A stretch of DNA of 64,000 nt from assembly GCA_013289665.1 (NCBI GenBank), contig JABCZN010000005.1:171810-235809 (forward strand), written 5' to 3'. The notes under the pieces are model-generated. The model had not been told where the DNA came from. It ran no database searches and saw only the letters and a program-made list of their open reading frames with translations. This DNA comes from Acidobacteriota bacterium. Its GTDB lineage: Bacteria > Acidobacteriota > Terriglobia > Acidiferrales > UBA7541. Made by a program: the position numbers and the translations under genes. Every line of letters begins with the position of its first letter. The stretch's first letter is position 1. Positions 34,536 through 44,326 of the stretch are shown here, in pieces.

Positions 34536-36497
34536 TTGCTCGCGCGCGGGTTTCGCGTGTCGTACTGGTTTCGCAACGATAATCGACTGCCGCAAGAAAG
34601 GCTGGCCGCCTCCTCCTACGTGATTGTGGGCATGATCACGCTTCTGCTGCTGGGTTTCTGGAAACTCCAGGTCATTGATTCGGACAAGTACGGGGCGATG
34701 GCGGAGCGCAATCGCGTGCGTTCCATTCCCATCATCGCGCCGCGCGGACGCATGCTCGATCGCGACGGGCGCGTGCTCGTGGATAATTATCCTTCCTTCA
34801 GCGTCCTGCTGCTCCGCGACGACTTGGCCGCGGTGGAGAAGAATCTGCCCGCGATTGCCGACGGCCTGGGTCTTTCGCTGGACGATTTGAAGGACCAGTT
34901 GAATAACACTGGCGCGCTCCCCAAATTCCAGCCCATCGTCATCAAGCCCGAAGCCACGCAAGGCGACGTGGCATTCATCGAATCGCATCGCGCCGATATT
35001 CCACTTCTTGAGATGCTCATGGTGCACCGCCGGCGCTATCTTCCCGGCGGTTTCATGTCCCACGCCAGCGGGTATGTCGGCGAAGTCAGCGAGCAACAGA
35101 TCGAAGCAAGCAACGGAAAATATCGTCCGGGAGACGTCGCGGGGAAGTCCGGCCTGGAGCGCCAGTACAACGATATGCTGGTTGGCACGGACGGCATGCG
35201 TCGCGTGATCGTCAACAGCATCGGCAAGGAAATGGGCCGCCTTTCGCAGCAGGAGGCCATTCCCGGCAAGCAGATTCAGCTGACGATTGACTATGATTTG
35301 CAGCAGATTGCCGAGGAAGCTCTCGCCGGCAAGAAAGGCGCCGTGGTGGCGCTGGACCCGAGCACAGGGGAAATCCTCGCGTTTGTCAGCCGCCCGGCGC
35401 CGGATCCCAATGATTTCGCGATTCGCGTTTCGAAAGAAGAATGGCTACGGCTGAACACGGACCCTGACCGTCCGCTGCTGAACCGCGTGACGCAGGCGCA
35501 ACTCGCGCCGGGATCGGTGTTCAAGATCGTGATGGCCACGGCGATGCTCGAAGAAAAAGTGCCGCCGGAGAACTTTACGGCATTTTGCCCCGGGTACGCG
35601 ACGTTCTATGGCCGCCAGTTCAAGTGCTGGGTCTACGGCAAAGCCGGGCACGGCGTGATGGACGTCCACAACGCCATCGTCCATTCCTGCGACGTTTTCT
35701 TCTACAACATCGGCATGCGCATGGGCATTGACCGCATTGCAAAGTACGCAAAGTTGCTCGGCCTGGGCGCAAAAACCGGAATTGATCTGCCCTCCGAAGA
35801 ATCCGGGCTGGTGCCATCGGAAGAATGGGTGCAGCGCGTGTTTCACCGCAAGTGGTATCCGGGCGAAACGATTTCTGTTTCGATCGGGCAGGGCGCTGTG
35901 ACCGTAACTCCCATGCAGATCGCTTCGATGATCGGCGGCCTCGCATCCGGCGGCGACTTCAAGCAACCCCATCTGCTCAAAGATGCACAAAACATCGGCG
36001 ATCGTCGCGTGAGCATCTCCGATTCGACGGTGGAAAAAGTGACCCAGGGCATGTACGGGGTGGTCAACGAGGGCGGCGGCACCGGCGCGGCGATCAAACT
36101 GCAAGGCATCGAATTCTGCGGTAAGTCCGGGACCGCGCAAGTCATTGGCGCGGACGCAAAGAGCCGCTTTGGCAAGGGCGAAAAGAAATTCAACAACAAC
36201 GCCTGGTTTGTTGGCTACGCTCCGCGTCGGGATCCCGAAATTGTCGTGACCGTGCTTGTCGAAGAAGGCGGCCACGGAGCTTCGGCTTCCGGCCCGATCG
36301 CCCGCGATATCATCAAGGCTTACTACGACAAGAAAGCGAAGAAGGGCCAGGGGCAAACGACGGTGGAATTCAAGCGCTACGATCTCGACGGGGATTCAGG
36401 AGCGCACGTTGCCGAGCAGTCCAGGCCCGCAAGCAAGCCGGAACAAGCGGCCGCCGTGATTGAGCCTGCGTCCGGAAAAAAACCGAGGCCCGAATAG
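34536..36497 (+). CDS. mrdA: penicillin-binding protein 2 (elongation transpeptidase)
   Basis: Class B PBP of about 650 residues: one N-terminal membrane helix (YVIVGMITLLLLGFWKL), the pedestal domain with GRMLDRDGRVLVDNYPSFSV, and the transpeptidase domain with SxxK (S327VFK330), SxN as HSCD and KTG as KSGTAQ. An Ala/Pro tail closes the protein. No ATG is near the start; TTG at 34536 or GTG at 34557 are the candidates. It works with RodA in side-wall synthesis and is followed 38 bases later by rodA. Confidence 0.93.
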   Translation: MLARGFRVSYWFRNDNRLPQERLAASSYVIVGMITLLLLGFWKLQVIDSDKYGAMAERNRVRSIPIIAPRGRMLDRDGRVLVDNYPSFSVLLLRDDLAAVEKNLPAIADGLGLSLDDLKDQLNNTGALPKFQPIVIKPEATQGDVAFIESHRADIPLLEMLMVHRRRYLPGGFMSHASGYVGEVSEQQIEASNGKYRPGDVAGKSGLERQYNDMLVGTDGMRRVIVNSIGKEMGRLSQQEAIPGKQIQLTIDYDLQQIAEEALAGKKGAVVALDPSTGEILAFVSRPAPDPNDFAIRVSKEEWLRLNTDPDRPLLNRVTQAQLAPGSVFKIVMATAMLEEKVPPENFTAFCPGYATFYGRQFKCWVYGKAGHGVMDVHNAIVHSCDVFFYNIGMRMGIDRIAKYAKLLGLGAKTGIDLPSEESGLVPSEEWVQRVFHRKWYPGETISVSIGQGAVTVTPMQIASMIGGLASGGDFKQPHLLKDAQNIGDRRVSISDSTVEKVTQGMYGVVNEGGGTGAAIKLQGIEFCGKSGTAQVIGADAKSRFGKGEKKFNNNAWFVGYAPRRDPEIVVTVLVEEGGHGASASGPIARDIIKAYYDKKAKKGQGQTTVEFKRYDLDGDSGAHVAEQSRPASKPEQAAAVIEPASGKKPRPE

Positions 36498-36535
36498 AGT
36501 CAGGATGTTTTAAAAGTGTTCGAGACAGAAACACG

Positions 36536-37624
36536 ATGAACGAAACAACCGGAACACGCGATTACGACTGGTGGCTGCTGGCCATCATCGCGGCCATCTG
36601 TGCTCTGGGCGTTGTTGAAATCTATTCCGCCACGCACGGCAGCGCGCTGGTTGGCATGCACACCAAGCAAATCCGCTGGCTGGTGATCGGGTTCGTGCTG
36701 ATGTTCGTTCTCTCGCGGATTGACTATCACCTGATCATGGACCAAGCGCCGGTGCTCTATATTGTTGGTATATCGGCACTTGTTGCCGTTTTGCTGGTCG
36801 GGCACACGCGCTTTGGCGCCAAGCGCTGGATTCCTGTCCTCGGCGAATTTCTCCAGGTGTCAGAATTGGTCAAATTGATTATAATCATCGTATTGGCGCG
36901 CTTCTTCGCAGAGGTGCGTACCGATGAGCTTTCCCTGCAGGATTTGATCAAGGCAGGGCTCCTGGTAGGAATACCGCTGGTCTTAATTCTGAAACAGCCT
37001 GATCTCGGCACCGCCCTCGTTTTGATGCCGATGCTGATCGTTGGCGCATTTCTGGCCGGGCTGCAATGGAGACATGCCGCGGTGATTATCCTAATCGGCG
37101 TCTTGATGCTGCCCGTCGGGTGGCATTTCTTGAAACCGTACCAGAAGGAAAGGGTCACTTCGTTTTTGCATCCCGAAGAAGACGCGAAGGGTTCCGGCTA
37201 TCAGGTCTTGCAGTCCAAGATCGCCGTGGGCTCGGGCGGCTTCTGGGGGAAGGGCTTCGGCAACGGCAGCCAGAATCAACTTGGGTACATTCCGGTCCGG
37301 TATTCCGACTTCATCATGTCGGCTTGGGCGGAAGAACAGGGATTCAAAGGCGTGCTGCTTGCTCTCGGGCTGTACATGGCGCTATTGTTACGACTAGTCC
37401 AGAACGCTCAGCGCGCCAAAGATCGCGCGGGAATGTTTCTGGTCATGGGAGTCACAGCAGCGCTTGGCTTTCACGTTTTGGTAAATGTGGCCATGGTCAT
37501 CGGGGCCATGCCGGTTACCGGCATTCCGTTACCCCTGATGTCCTATGGAGGATCCGCCACGCTGTTTGTTTTCCTGGCGATAGGCCTGGTAATGAATGTC
37601 CGGCTGCGCCGATTCGTTAACTAG
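36536..37624 (+). CDS. rodA: peptidoglycan glycosyltransferase RodA (SEDS family)
   Basis: 362 residues, ten membrane segments. Family motifs: GVVEIYSATHGS in helix 1, KLIIIIVLARFF, LILKQPDLGTALVLMP, and the C-terminal IGAMPVTGIPLPLMSYGGSA. RodA polymerises lipid II glycan strands and partners with PBP2 encoded just upstream. Intact in length and motifs. Confidence 0.96.
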   Translation: MNETTGTRDYDWWLLAIIAAICALGVVEIYSATHGSALVGMHTKQIRWLVIGFVLMFVLSRIDYHLIMDQAPVLYIVGISALVAVLLVGHTRFGAKRWIPVLGEFLQVSELVKLIIIIVLARFFAEVRTDELSLQDLIKAGLLVGIPLVLILKQPDLGTALVLMPMLIVGAFLAGLQWRHAAVIILIGVLMLPVGWHFLKPYQKERVTSFLHPEEDAKGSGYQVLQSKIAVGSGGFWGKGFGNGSQNQLGYIPVRYSDFIMSAWAEEQGFKGVLLALGLYMALLLRLVQNAQRAKDRAGMFLVMGVTAALGFHVLVNVAMVIGAMPVTGIPLPLMSYGGSATLFVFLAIGLVMNVRLRRFVN

Positions 37625-37958
37625 CCATTCGCCAGTTCCGAGCGCGACCTGCTTCAGGAAGTTTGCGCCGGACCCGCGGACCGATCAAAGTTCGGCCCGC
37701 TTGTTGTTCAAGAAGGAATTTACGAGTGAGGATAGCATCGTCCGCCGTTACCCCGGGAGCTTCCCGGCAACGGCCCAGCCTCGATAGCATGAGGTTTTCG
37801 CAAAACGAAAGCCGCAACCCGGCTTCCCCCTCCGGCTTCGAACGCAATGCCGCAACAATACTGTTGTCGCCAGCGTGTCCCGGTACACACCGGGGCGGCG
37901 CCTTGCCCTGGACCTCTGTCAATGAGGGTCCCGCGGCGGTGCATCCCAAGGAGTTTTC
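37625..37958. other. intergenic region between rodA and the RNase E/G gene
   Basis: 334 bases, GC rich. Small ORFs here are shadows. The ribosome site AAGGAG lies at its right end. In other bacteria the long 5' leader of RNase E mRNA is the target of autoregulatory cleavage; I see GC-rich inverted stretches but no specific conserved structure. Confidence 0.45.
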
Positions 37959-40900
37959 ATGTCGAAAGAATTGGTTATCAGCGCGTCCTCCCACGAGCGG
38001 AGAGTCGCGATTTTGGAAGAAGGCCAGCTAGTCGAGATTTACATTGAGCGCGAAAAAGAGTTCGCGCTTGTCGGCAGCATCTATAAGGGAAAAGTAACGC
38101 GCGTTCTTCCGGGCATGCAGTCGGCTTTCGTCGACATCGGCCTGGATGGCGACGCGTTCCTCTACGTCAGCGACGTTTTCGAAAACCTCGAAGACTACGA
38201 CCACGGCCATTCCCACGGTGACGCCCCGGCGCCCGCGATTGCCGCCGCCTCGGGCGGCGCGCTCATCGAACCGCTGCCGGGAGAGACTCTCTCGACGCGT
38301 GTTGTCCATGAAGAAACGATCTCTCTGGACGAGCCGCGCGAGGAATATGGCCACGGCCACAATCACGGTTTGTCGGAAGAATTTCACGGCACCACCGAGC
38401 AGCAAGAGGGGGATGTTGCCCCCGAAGGCCAGGCTACCGAAGGCAGCGATCTCGACGAGCGCCAGCCGGAGTCGAACGCTTCCGCGCCTCAGAATTTCGC
38501 ACCCAGCTACAACCCGACCCGCAGCTATCCTCCGCGCATCGGCAATGATCGCCCGCAAGGGAATGATCGCAGCGGTGACCGCGGCGGAGATCGCGGCGGC
38601 GACCGGGATCGCGGGCGCGGCGGGCGCCGCGGCCGTTTCGGACGGCGTCGCGGCGGAAGCAGCAGCGGTGGTGGCGGCGACCGGGATCGGCGTCCGCACG
38701 GGCAGGGCGGCGGCCGAAATTTGCCGCCATCGAAATATGCCTCTCCGCAGGGTGCTCGCGAAAATCGCGGGGGATTTGACAATCGCCCCGCGAACGATCG
38801 CGGCCCCAGCGCTCCTGCGGAAAAGCACGAGGACGACATCGTTCTGCCGGGCGAATCCCTCGCCAAGTATCGCGCCCGCCCCGTGCCCACGCCGGTTGAA
38901 CCGCTGGGCGATCACGAACCCGATGAACGCCAGCCCGATTATGAGCAGACCCCCTCGCGTCCCGCGGTCGGCCTGCAACCTGGAACCGGAACACCCCGGC
39001 GCTTCTCCGGCAGCTTGCCGCACTGGGTTCTAGCCGATACGGAATCGGAAGCCGATGCAGCCACTGGAGAATCTGCCACGGAAGAGCACGCCGCGGAAGC
39101 CGCTGAGGAAGCCCTGGCTTCGGCTGCGCAGCAGCACGCAGAACAGACTCCAGCCGGACCGGTTCGCGACGGCGCTGCCGGCCTCAGCGACGAGGAGGCT
39201 GTCTCTCTCTCCGCCCGCCTGGTGGAAGCCAAGCACGAAGAAACCCAGGCGCGCGCCGAAGCCGACTCGCTCGTGGGTGGCGCGGATTTTGACGAGGACG
39301 AAGCCGAAGCCCTCCATGAAGCGCACAAAATCGCCGAGCACGAGGAACACGGGCACCACGAAGAAGAATCCGAGGAAGAACAGGAAGCTCGTGAAGACCG
39401 CGAAGACGCGGAAGAGGAAGCGAACGAAGCGCAGTTCGCCGCGGAATCAGGCCACGCGGAACCTCATGCCGAAGCAGGCGAGGAAGCGCACGCGCCAGAA
39501 GACCGCGCGGAGTTGACCGAAGCCGAGCGCGCTGACCTGGCCCACGACGAAGCCATCGAACACGTGGCGGCGGAAACGCTTTCCGCCACTGCGGCCGACG
39601 GCACAGCCGTCGAAGCCGTTGTTGAGGAAGACACCGTGCTTTTGCCCGGGGAAACCCGCAGCCCGCGCAATCCGAGCGCGCCACGCGAAGATTTTGCCCG
39701 TATTGGCACCAATCCGCGTTCCCGGTTCCAGCGCCCGCAGCGCGGCGGACGCGACCGCGGCGGCGATCGCGGCGGTTTCCGCGGACGCGGCGGACGCCCC
39801 GATGGGCGCTCCGATCGTCCCCATCGCGGCGGCGACCGTGATCGGGGCGGTGATCGGGGCCCGGACCGTGGCCCGGATCGCGGTCCTGATCGTGGCCCGG
39901 ATCGTGGTCCTGATCGCGGCCGGGGACGCTTCGAGCGTCGCGGCGGCCACGGCCCGCATCGCGGGCATCACAGCGGCCACGCTCCTTCTCGCCGGCCTCA
40001 GCTGATTTCCGAAATGCTGAAGGCGGGGCAGGACGTCGTCGTGCAAATCGCCAAGGAACCTCTCGGCAAGAAGGGCGCGCGCATCACGAGTCACGTCGCT
40101 CTTCCCGGCCGCTTCCTGGTTTACATGCCGACCATTGATCACATTGGCGTTTCGCGCAAGATTGCCAGCGCGGAAAATCGCTCGCGCCTCCGCCGTCTGG
40201 TCGGAGAAGCGCGCGGCAGCTATCCCGGCGGCTTCATCGTGCGCACCGCGGCAGGCGGCGCCACCGATGACGAAATCCGCACCGACATCGAGTTCCTCGG
40301 CAAGGCCTGGAACGAAATCAAGGCCAAGCACGATGACCGCAAGGCGCCTGCTCTTCTCCACCGCGACCTGAACCTGGTCGAACGGATTCTCCGCGATTAC
40401 GTCAGCGACGATTTCACCGGCATCTGGATTGACAACGAAGAGGAATACGGCAAGGTCGTCGAATTCGTCAGCCGCTTCCAGCCGAAACTCGTCAACAAGG
40501 TGAAGCTCTACACCAAGGAGCAGCCCATCTTCGAAGAGTTCGGCATCCAGCACGAGCTCGACAAGGCTCTCCGCGCCAAGGTCTGGTTGAAGTCCGGCGG
40601 CTACATCGTCATCAACCACACCGAAGCACTCGTCGCCATTGACGTCAACACGGGCAAGTTCGTCGGCAAAGGCTCCATCCGACTCGAAGACACCATCGTC
40701 AAGACCAACCTCGAAGCCGTGAAGGAAATCGTGCGGCAGATCCGCTTGCGCGACCTGGGCGGCATCATCGTGGTGGATTTCATTGACATGGAAGAGCGCC
40801 GCAACCGCGAAAAAGTTTTGAGCGCGTTGCAGATGGCTCTCGAGCAGGACAAGGCGCCGTCGAAAGCGCTTTCCTTCAACGAGTTCGGCCTGGTCTGCAT

Positions 40901-41204
40901 CACCCGCAAGCGCACCAAGCAGGCGCTGGAGCGCGTGCTCTGCCAGCCTTGCCCGTATTGCACCGGCTCCGGCATGGTCAAATCCATCCCCACGCTTTGC
41001 TACGAAATTCAGTCCGAGGCGCGCAAGATGGCCGTCACCGATCACGAAGGCCCGAACCTCACCCTGCGCGTGCACCCGGAAATCGCCAAGGCGCTGAAAA
41101 CCCGCGAGTCCATCCTGATCGACGAGCTTGAGCAGAACTCGCACAAACACATCATCATCCAGTCCGACGCCACCCTGCACTGGGAGCAGTACGACATCTA
41201 CTGA
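37959..41204 (+). CDS. rng: RNase E/G family ribonuclease with a giant insertion in the S1 domain
   Basis: 1081 residues. Residues 1-79 are the N-terminus and first half of the S1 domain (MSKELVISASSHERRVAILEE, VGSIYKGKVTRVLPGMQSAF). The second half resumes at about residue 681 (LISEMLKAGQDVVVQIAKEPLGKKG). Between them lie about 600 low-complexity residues: His-rich (DHGHSHGD, GHGHNHG), RG-rich (DRGGDRGG) and acidic blocks. Then come the DNase I-like domain with catalytic Asp in VAIDVNTGKF and VVDFIDMEERRNR, and the zinc-link CQPCPYC. AAGGAG precedes the ATG. It degrades mRNA and matures rRNA; the insertion probably acts as an RNA or protein scaffold. Confidence 0.92.
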   Translation: MSKELVISASSHERRVAILEEGQLVEIYIEREKEFALVGSIYKGKVTRVLPGMQSAFVDIGLDGDAFLYVSDVFENLEDYDHGHSHGDAPAPAIAAASGGALIEPLPGETLSTRVVHEETISLDEPREEYGHGHNHGLSEEFHGTTEQQEGDVAPEGQATEGSDLDERQPESNASAPQNFAPSYNPTRSYPPRIGNDRPQGNDRSGDRGGDRGGDRDRGRGGRRGRFGRRRGGSSSGGGGDRDRRPHGQGGGRNLPPSKYASPQGARENRGGFDNRPANDRGPSAPAEKHEDDIVLPGESLAKYRARPVPTPVEPLGDHEPDERQPDYEQTPSRPAVGLQPGTGTPRRFSGSLPHWVLADTESEADAATGESATEEHAAEAAEEALASAAQQHAEQTPAGPVRDGAAGLSDEEAVSLSARLVEAKHEETQARAEADSLVGGADFDEDEAEALHEAHKIAEHEEHGHHEEESEEEQEAREDREDAEEEANEAQFAAESGHAEPHAEAGEEAHAPEDRAELTEAERADLAHDEAIEHVAAETLSATAADGTAVEAVVEEDTVLLPGETRSPRNPSAPREDFARIGTNPRSRFQRPQRGGRDRGGDRGGFRGRGGRPDGRSDRPHRGGDRDRGGDRGPDRGPDRGPDRGPDRGPDRGRGRFERRGGHGPHRGHHSGHAPSRRPQLISEMLKAGQDVVVQIAKEPLGKKGARITSHVALPGRFLVYMPTIDHIGVSRKIASAENRSRLRRLVGEARGSYPGGFIVRTAAGGATDDEIRTDIEFLGKAWNEIKAKHDDRKAPALLHRDLNLVERILRDYVSDDFTGIWIDNEEEYGKVVEFVSRFQPKLVNKVKLYTKEQPIFEEFGIQHELDKALRAKVWLKSGGYIVINHTEALVAIDVNTGKFVGKGSIRLEDTIVKTNLEAVKEIVRQIRLRDLGGIIVVDFIDMEERRNREKVLSALQMALEQDKAPSKALSFNEFGLVCITRKRTKQALERVLCQPCPYCTGSGMVKSIPTLCYEIQSEARKMAVTDHEGPNLTLRVHPEIAKALKTRESILIDELEQNSHKHIIIQSDATLHWEQYDIY
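39852..39923 (+). repeat. 12-bp in-frame tandem repeat coding (DRGP)n
   Basis: Six near-identical 12-base units (consensus GATCGTGGCCCG) encode Asp-Arg-Gly-Pro repeats inside the RNase E/G insertion. Differences between units are mostly at third codon positions, so the protein repeat is kept. Such arrays change length easily by slippage. Confidence 0.85.
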
Positions 41205-41316
41205 AACAACGTAGTCTATGTGAGTGAGAAATAAGCACATATCTTAAACAAAAGAACCTGGCAAACACAAAAACTCATCGAGTTCACGTGGTACGTCAGG
41301 ATTTGCTTTTCACTAA

Positions 41317-41340
41317 CTGTAGTGGCGGCTTTCTGCCGCC
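41317..41340 (+). repeat. REP-like element, copy 3
   Basis: CTGTAGTGGCGGCTTTCTG followed by CCGCC: a GGCGG/CCGCC stem with the TGTAG head. It lies directly before the intrinsic terminator downstream of the RNase gene and shares ACTAACTGTAG with the copy at 45.85 kb. Confidence 0.45.
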
Positions 41341-41352
41341 TCTTCCTGAGGA

Positions 41353-41389
41353 GGAAACGCCCGGGCCAATCCCCGGGCGTTTCCTTTTT
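41353..41389 (+). terminator. intrinsic terminator after the RNase E/G gene
   Basis: GGAAACGCCCGGG and CCCGGGCGTTTCC form a perfect 13-bp stem with a 6-base loop, followed by TTTTT. It lies about 150 bases past the RNase stop and points in the same direction; the convergent phosphoesterase gene ends just beyond it. Confidence 0.9.
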
Positions 41390-41404
41390 CTCTTGTAGCT
41401 TCTC

Positions 41405-44230
41405 TTACTTCCTATTGCCCATTTCGCGCGCACTCGCGCTTTTGTCAGGCGGGGGGAAGACACCGTGTTGTGGCGTGGGCATGGGTGCATCACCCATGCG
41501 GTCCTCCCAGAGGAACTTGTTCAGCACCGTGTTGTCGGCTGCGTCGGCGTGATTGAAATCGAGATTTTTCCCCTGCTTCCACTCCTTGGTATTCGTTTCG
41601 TAGAGCAGCCCGTTGTCGCGGTTGCGGTAATCGGCGAGAAAGGCCGGTTGTGTTCCTGGGCCGCTGAAGAGCGGGGCCATGATCGCCGCGCGGGAATCAT
41701 TGGCGTTCATCGGCGGCGCGCCAAGCAAAGCCTCGATCGTGCGGACCATGTTCACCGTCGTATAAAAATGATGATCCACAAAAACGCCGCTCTTCCCGTC
41801 TTGCGATTCCGGGCGCGGCGCATATTTGCTGATCACCAGGGCGATGCTGCGGTGCGAGTCCACATGGTCCGGCCCGTCCTGCGCATCATCCTCAAGAACC
41901 AAGATGGCCGTGTCATCCCAGTACGCGCTATTTGAAATGGCTTCCGCCACCCGGCCGACCGCCAGATCGTTGTCCGCCACCGAAGCCGCCGGCCTCGGGT
42001 GGCCCTTCTTTCCTCCCGCCGTGTGATCGTTCGGCAGCCGCAGCAGGATGAATTGCGGCATGGCATCCTTTCCGGCGTCTTTGCGTGCAGCAGCGAACGC
42101 ATTGAACTCGTTCAGAAATTCATCCACTCTCAGTTGATCCGGATAATTCACTTCAAAATCCGGATACCGGGGATCAAAATGCCCGCGCAGCTCCGCTTGC
42201 GAAGCGATGTTTTTGGCAAGCACGGGAATGTCCCATGGATACGGACTTGGCCCGCCATGCGGGTCGCCCACGTTTTTCTCGAGCGGCTCGCCTTTCTTGA
42301 CGACTGCCCTCGCGCAGGGCACCCCGGCAACCTCTGGTGGCCCGCCAGATGGCGACTTGCCTTTCTCTTCTCGATTGCACCAGCGTGAAACGATGTATTC
42401 GCCATAATGCCGGTAGGAAACTCCGTGGTTCGCAAAATTTTTCCAGAGATACCCGCCCGTCGGTTCGCCTGCGTCGGGAAGATCGTCTTCCGCGGAAACG
42501 CCGCCCAGCAGCTGGCCTTCGGAGTCATACGTGTGCTCGCGGCCGCGATACCCGACGGGCCAGGTCTTTTCCACGTAGTCGGAAATCGAAGCCGAAGTGG
42601 ACCACACATGCCCATCGCCCGAGACGTCGCCGCTGTCGTAGAAATTGTCCAGCACGCCAAACTGCCGCGCCATCTTGTGCTGGTTCGGCGTAATCTCTTC
42701 GCCGTACATCGCCAGGGAGGCGTCGCCGTCTCCCGCGCCCAGGTCCCCAAGAATTTGGTCGTACGTGCGGTTTTCCTTGATGATGTAAATCACGTGCTTG
42801 ATCTTGTTCTCGCCGGTTGCGAAAGGAACTTTGTCCACATTCCCCTGCGTGGCGTTCATGGTTACCGCTTGCCCAGTCCACTCCGCAAGTTTCCCTTGAA
42901 TGTCTGCGAAGTGAGTCCTCGCCAGCGATCCATGCGTCATCGCGGGGTTATACAGATATTGCGGCTCCTCGTTGGGTTTCGTTTTTGTGGCCGCAGGATT
43001 CGGCCCTGAACCGCGGCCTTTCGCGGTGCCGACCAGCAGATCGTTCGACGTGGCAAGTACCACGGTCGGATAAAACTCCGTAGGAATAAATCCTGTTGCC
43101 CGCTCCCGATTGCCGCCGCTCGGCTGGCTTAAATCGAACACGCCCACGGTGTCGGAAATCGCGTCCGCCGAAAATAGCGTATTCCCGTCGGGGGAGAGCG
43201 CCAGGCTCTCGGGATCGCTCCCGCCATATTTTTGTCCCGGCAATTTCGTGGAGAGCGTGTATACAACCTTCCCCGTCTTTGTATCCAGCGCATCGATCTC
43301 GTCGCGGTTCGTCAGCGCCACAAACAGGCGTGAATCGTCGTGATTGAGCAGCAATGCGGTCGGGTGCGATCCGCCGGCAAGCGGCGCAGCGGGCTTACGC
43401 AGCGAAATAAATCGCAGCACCGTGCCCTTCACGAGATCAAGTTCCGCCACCGCCGACGCATTCCACAGCGAAACATATCCCCGCCGTCCGTCACGCGTCA
43501 TCGCCGCGGTATACGGCAGTGCTCCCGGTATGCGCTTATACGTGGAAAGATTAAAGCGATGCACAACTGTTCCATCGGCACTGTTTACCAGGATAGCCTC
43601 GTCCGAGCCGTTCGATGCCACCAGGATGCGCTCCTCTCCTCCGCTCATCCCCACGCTCAATCCCGCCGGGTAGGTCACTTCCTGGAACTCCCCGCGCCGG
43701 ACTTTCCTCTGTGGTAATTTCTCGCGTGGCGCGAGCGGCAAAAATCGTTCCGGCGTTACCATTCCATTATCAAAGCTGTAAACTGCGATTCCATTTCCCG
43801 TGCTTCCCTTCTCTTTTCCCATCGGGTCGGTCAGCGACGCCATCGACGCGTACACGTGCTTGCCGTCCACACTGAAAGCCAATCCGAGAAAATACGTCTG
43901 CTTCGCCCGCTTCCCCAGCCGGTCGTCCGGAAAATCACGCAAGTCATTCGTTTCGAGGTTCAAGACGGTCAGCGACTGCATTTCGCCTGATGTATACGCG
44001 CCAAAACCGCTGTGCAGCAGCACCGCGAACCGCCCGTCCGGCGATACGACCCCCGCCGTAGGGAAATTATTCGTGGCCCGCGGGTCACCCGGCACGTCTC
44101 CAAGCAATTTTCCATTAGGCAATTGCCTGAGCGCCTGGGCCGGGGGCCCCGTTTGCGCATGGAGTTTTCCAGGCGCGACTACCAGCAGCATCATTCCCAA
44201 AAACCAACGACTAATTTTCTCTCTTTGCAT
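41405..44230 (-). CDS. bifunctional YncE-like propeller / phosphoesterase protein
   Basis: 941 residues with a signal peptide (WFLGMMLLVVAPGKLHAQ). The N-terminal half (about 40-430) is a beta-propeller of YncE type with repeated SPDGRFAVLL/LSPDGNTLFSAD motifs. The C-terminal half (about 480-930) is a PF04185-type phosphoesterase of the alkaline phosphatase superfamily: KHVIYIIKENRTYDQILGDL, GHVWSTSASISDY, LRLPNDHTAG, VLEDDAQDGPDHVDSHRS. This fusion is common in Acidobacteriota and exported to the periplasm. Substrate probably a phosphodiester or phospholipid; inference. Confidence 0.88.
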   Translation of the reverse strand: MQREKISRWFLGMMLLVVAPGKLHAQTGPPAQALRQLPNGKLLGDVPGDPRATNNFPTAGVVSPDGRFAVLLHSGFGAYTSGEMQSLTVLNLETNDLRDFPDDRLGKRAKQTYFLGLAFSVDGKHVYASMASLTDPMGKEKGSTGNGIAVYSFDNGMVTPERFLPLAPREKLPQRKVRRGEFQEVTYPAGLSVGMSGGEERILVASNGSDEAILVNSADGTVVHRFNLSTYKRIPGALPYTAAMTRDGRRGYVSLWNASAVAELDLVKGTVLRFISLRKPAAPLAGGSHPTALLLNHDDSRLFVALTNRDEIDALDTKTGKVVYTLSTKLPGQKYGGSDPESLALSPDGNTLFSADAISDTVGVFDLSQPSGGNRERATGFIPTEFYPTVVLATSNDLLVGTAKGRGSGPNPAATKTKPNEEPQYLYNPAMTHGSLARTHFADIQGKLAEWTGQAVTMNATQGNVDKVPFATGENKIKHVIYIIKENRTYDQILGDLGAGDGDASLAMYGEEITPNQHKMARQFGVLDNFYDSGDVSGDGHVWSTSASISDYVEKTWPVGYRGREHTYDSEGQLLGGVSAEDDLPDAGEPTGGYLWKNFANHGVSYRHYGEYIVSRWCNREEKGKSPSGGPPEVAGVPCARAVVKKGEPLEKNVGDPHGGPSPYPWDIPVLAKNIASQAELRGHFDPRYPDFEVNYPDQLRVDEFLNEFNAFAAARKDAGKDAMPQFILLRLPNDHTAGGKKGHPRPAASVADNDLAVGRVAEAISNSAYWDDTAILVLEDDAQDGPDHVDSHRSIALVISKYAPRPESQDGKSGVFVDHHFYTTVNMVRTIEALLGAPPMNANDSRAAIMAPLFSGPGTQPAFLADYRNRDNGLLYETNTKEWKQGKNLDFNHADAADNTVLNKFLWEDRMGDAPMPTPQHGVFPPPDKSASAREMGNRK

Positions 44231-44326
44231 GGCAGCATTATATTTGACTTCGTGTTAGAAAACTGTGAATGTCCGCCGGGCGAGCGATCTGGTCGCAATG
44301 GGACTTCTTGCCAACTCTCCCAATTG

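Noticed and set aside
39840-39930. CRISPR-like short repeats
   Set aside because: Units are 12 bases, directly abutting and in frame inside the RNase gene; there are no spacers.
39447-41240. 597-codon minus-strand ORF
   Set aside because: Shadow of the RNase E/G gene, caused by high GC at third positions.
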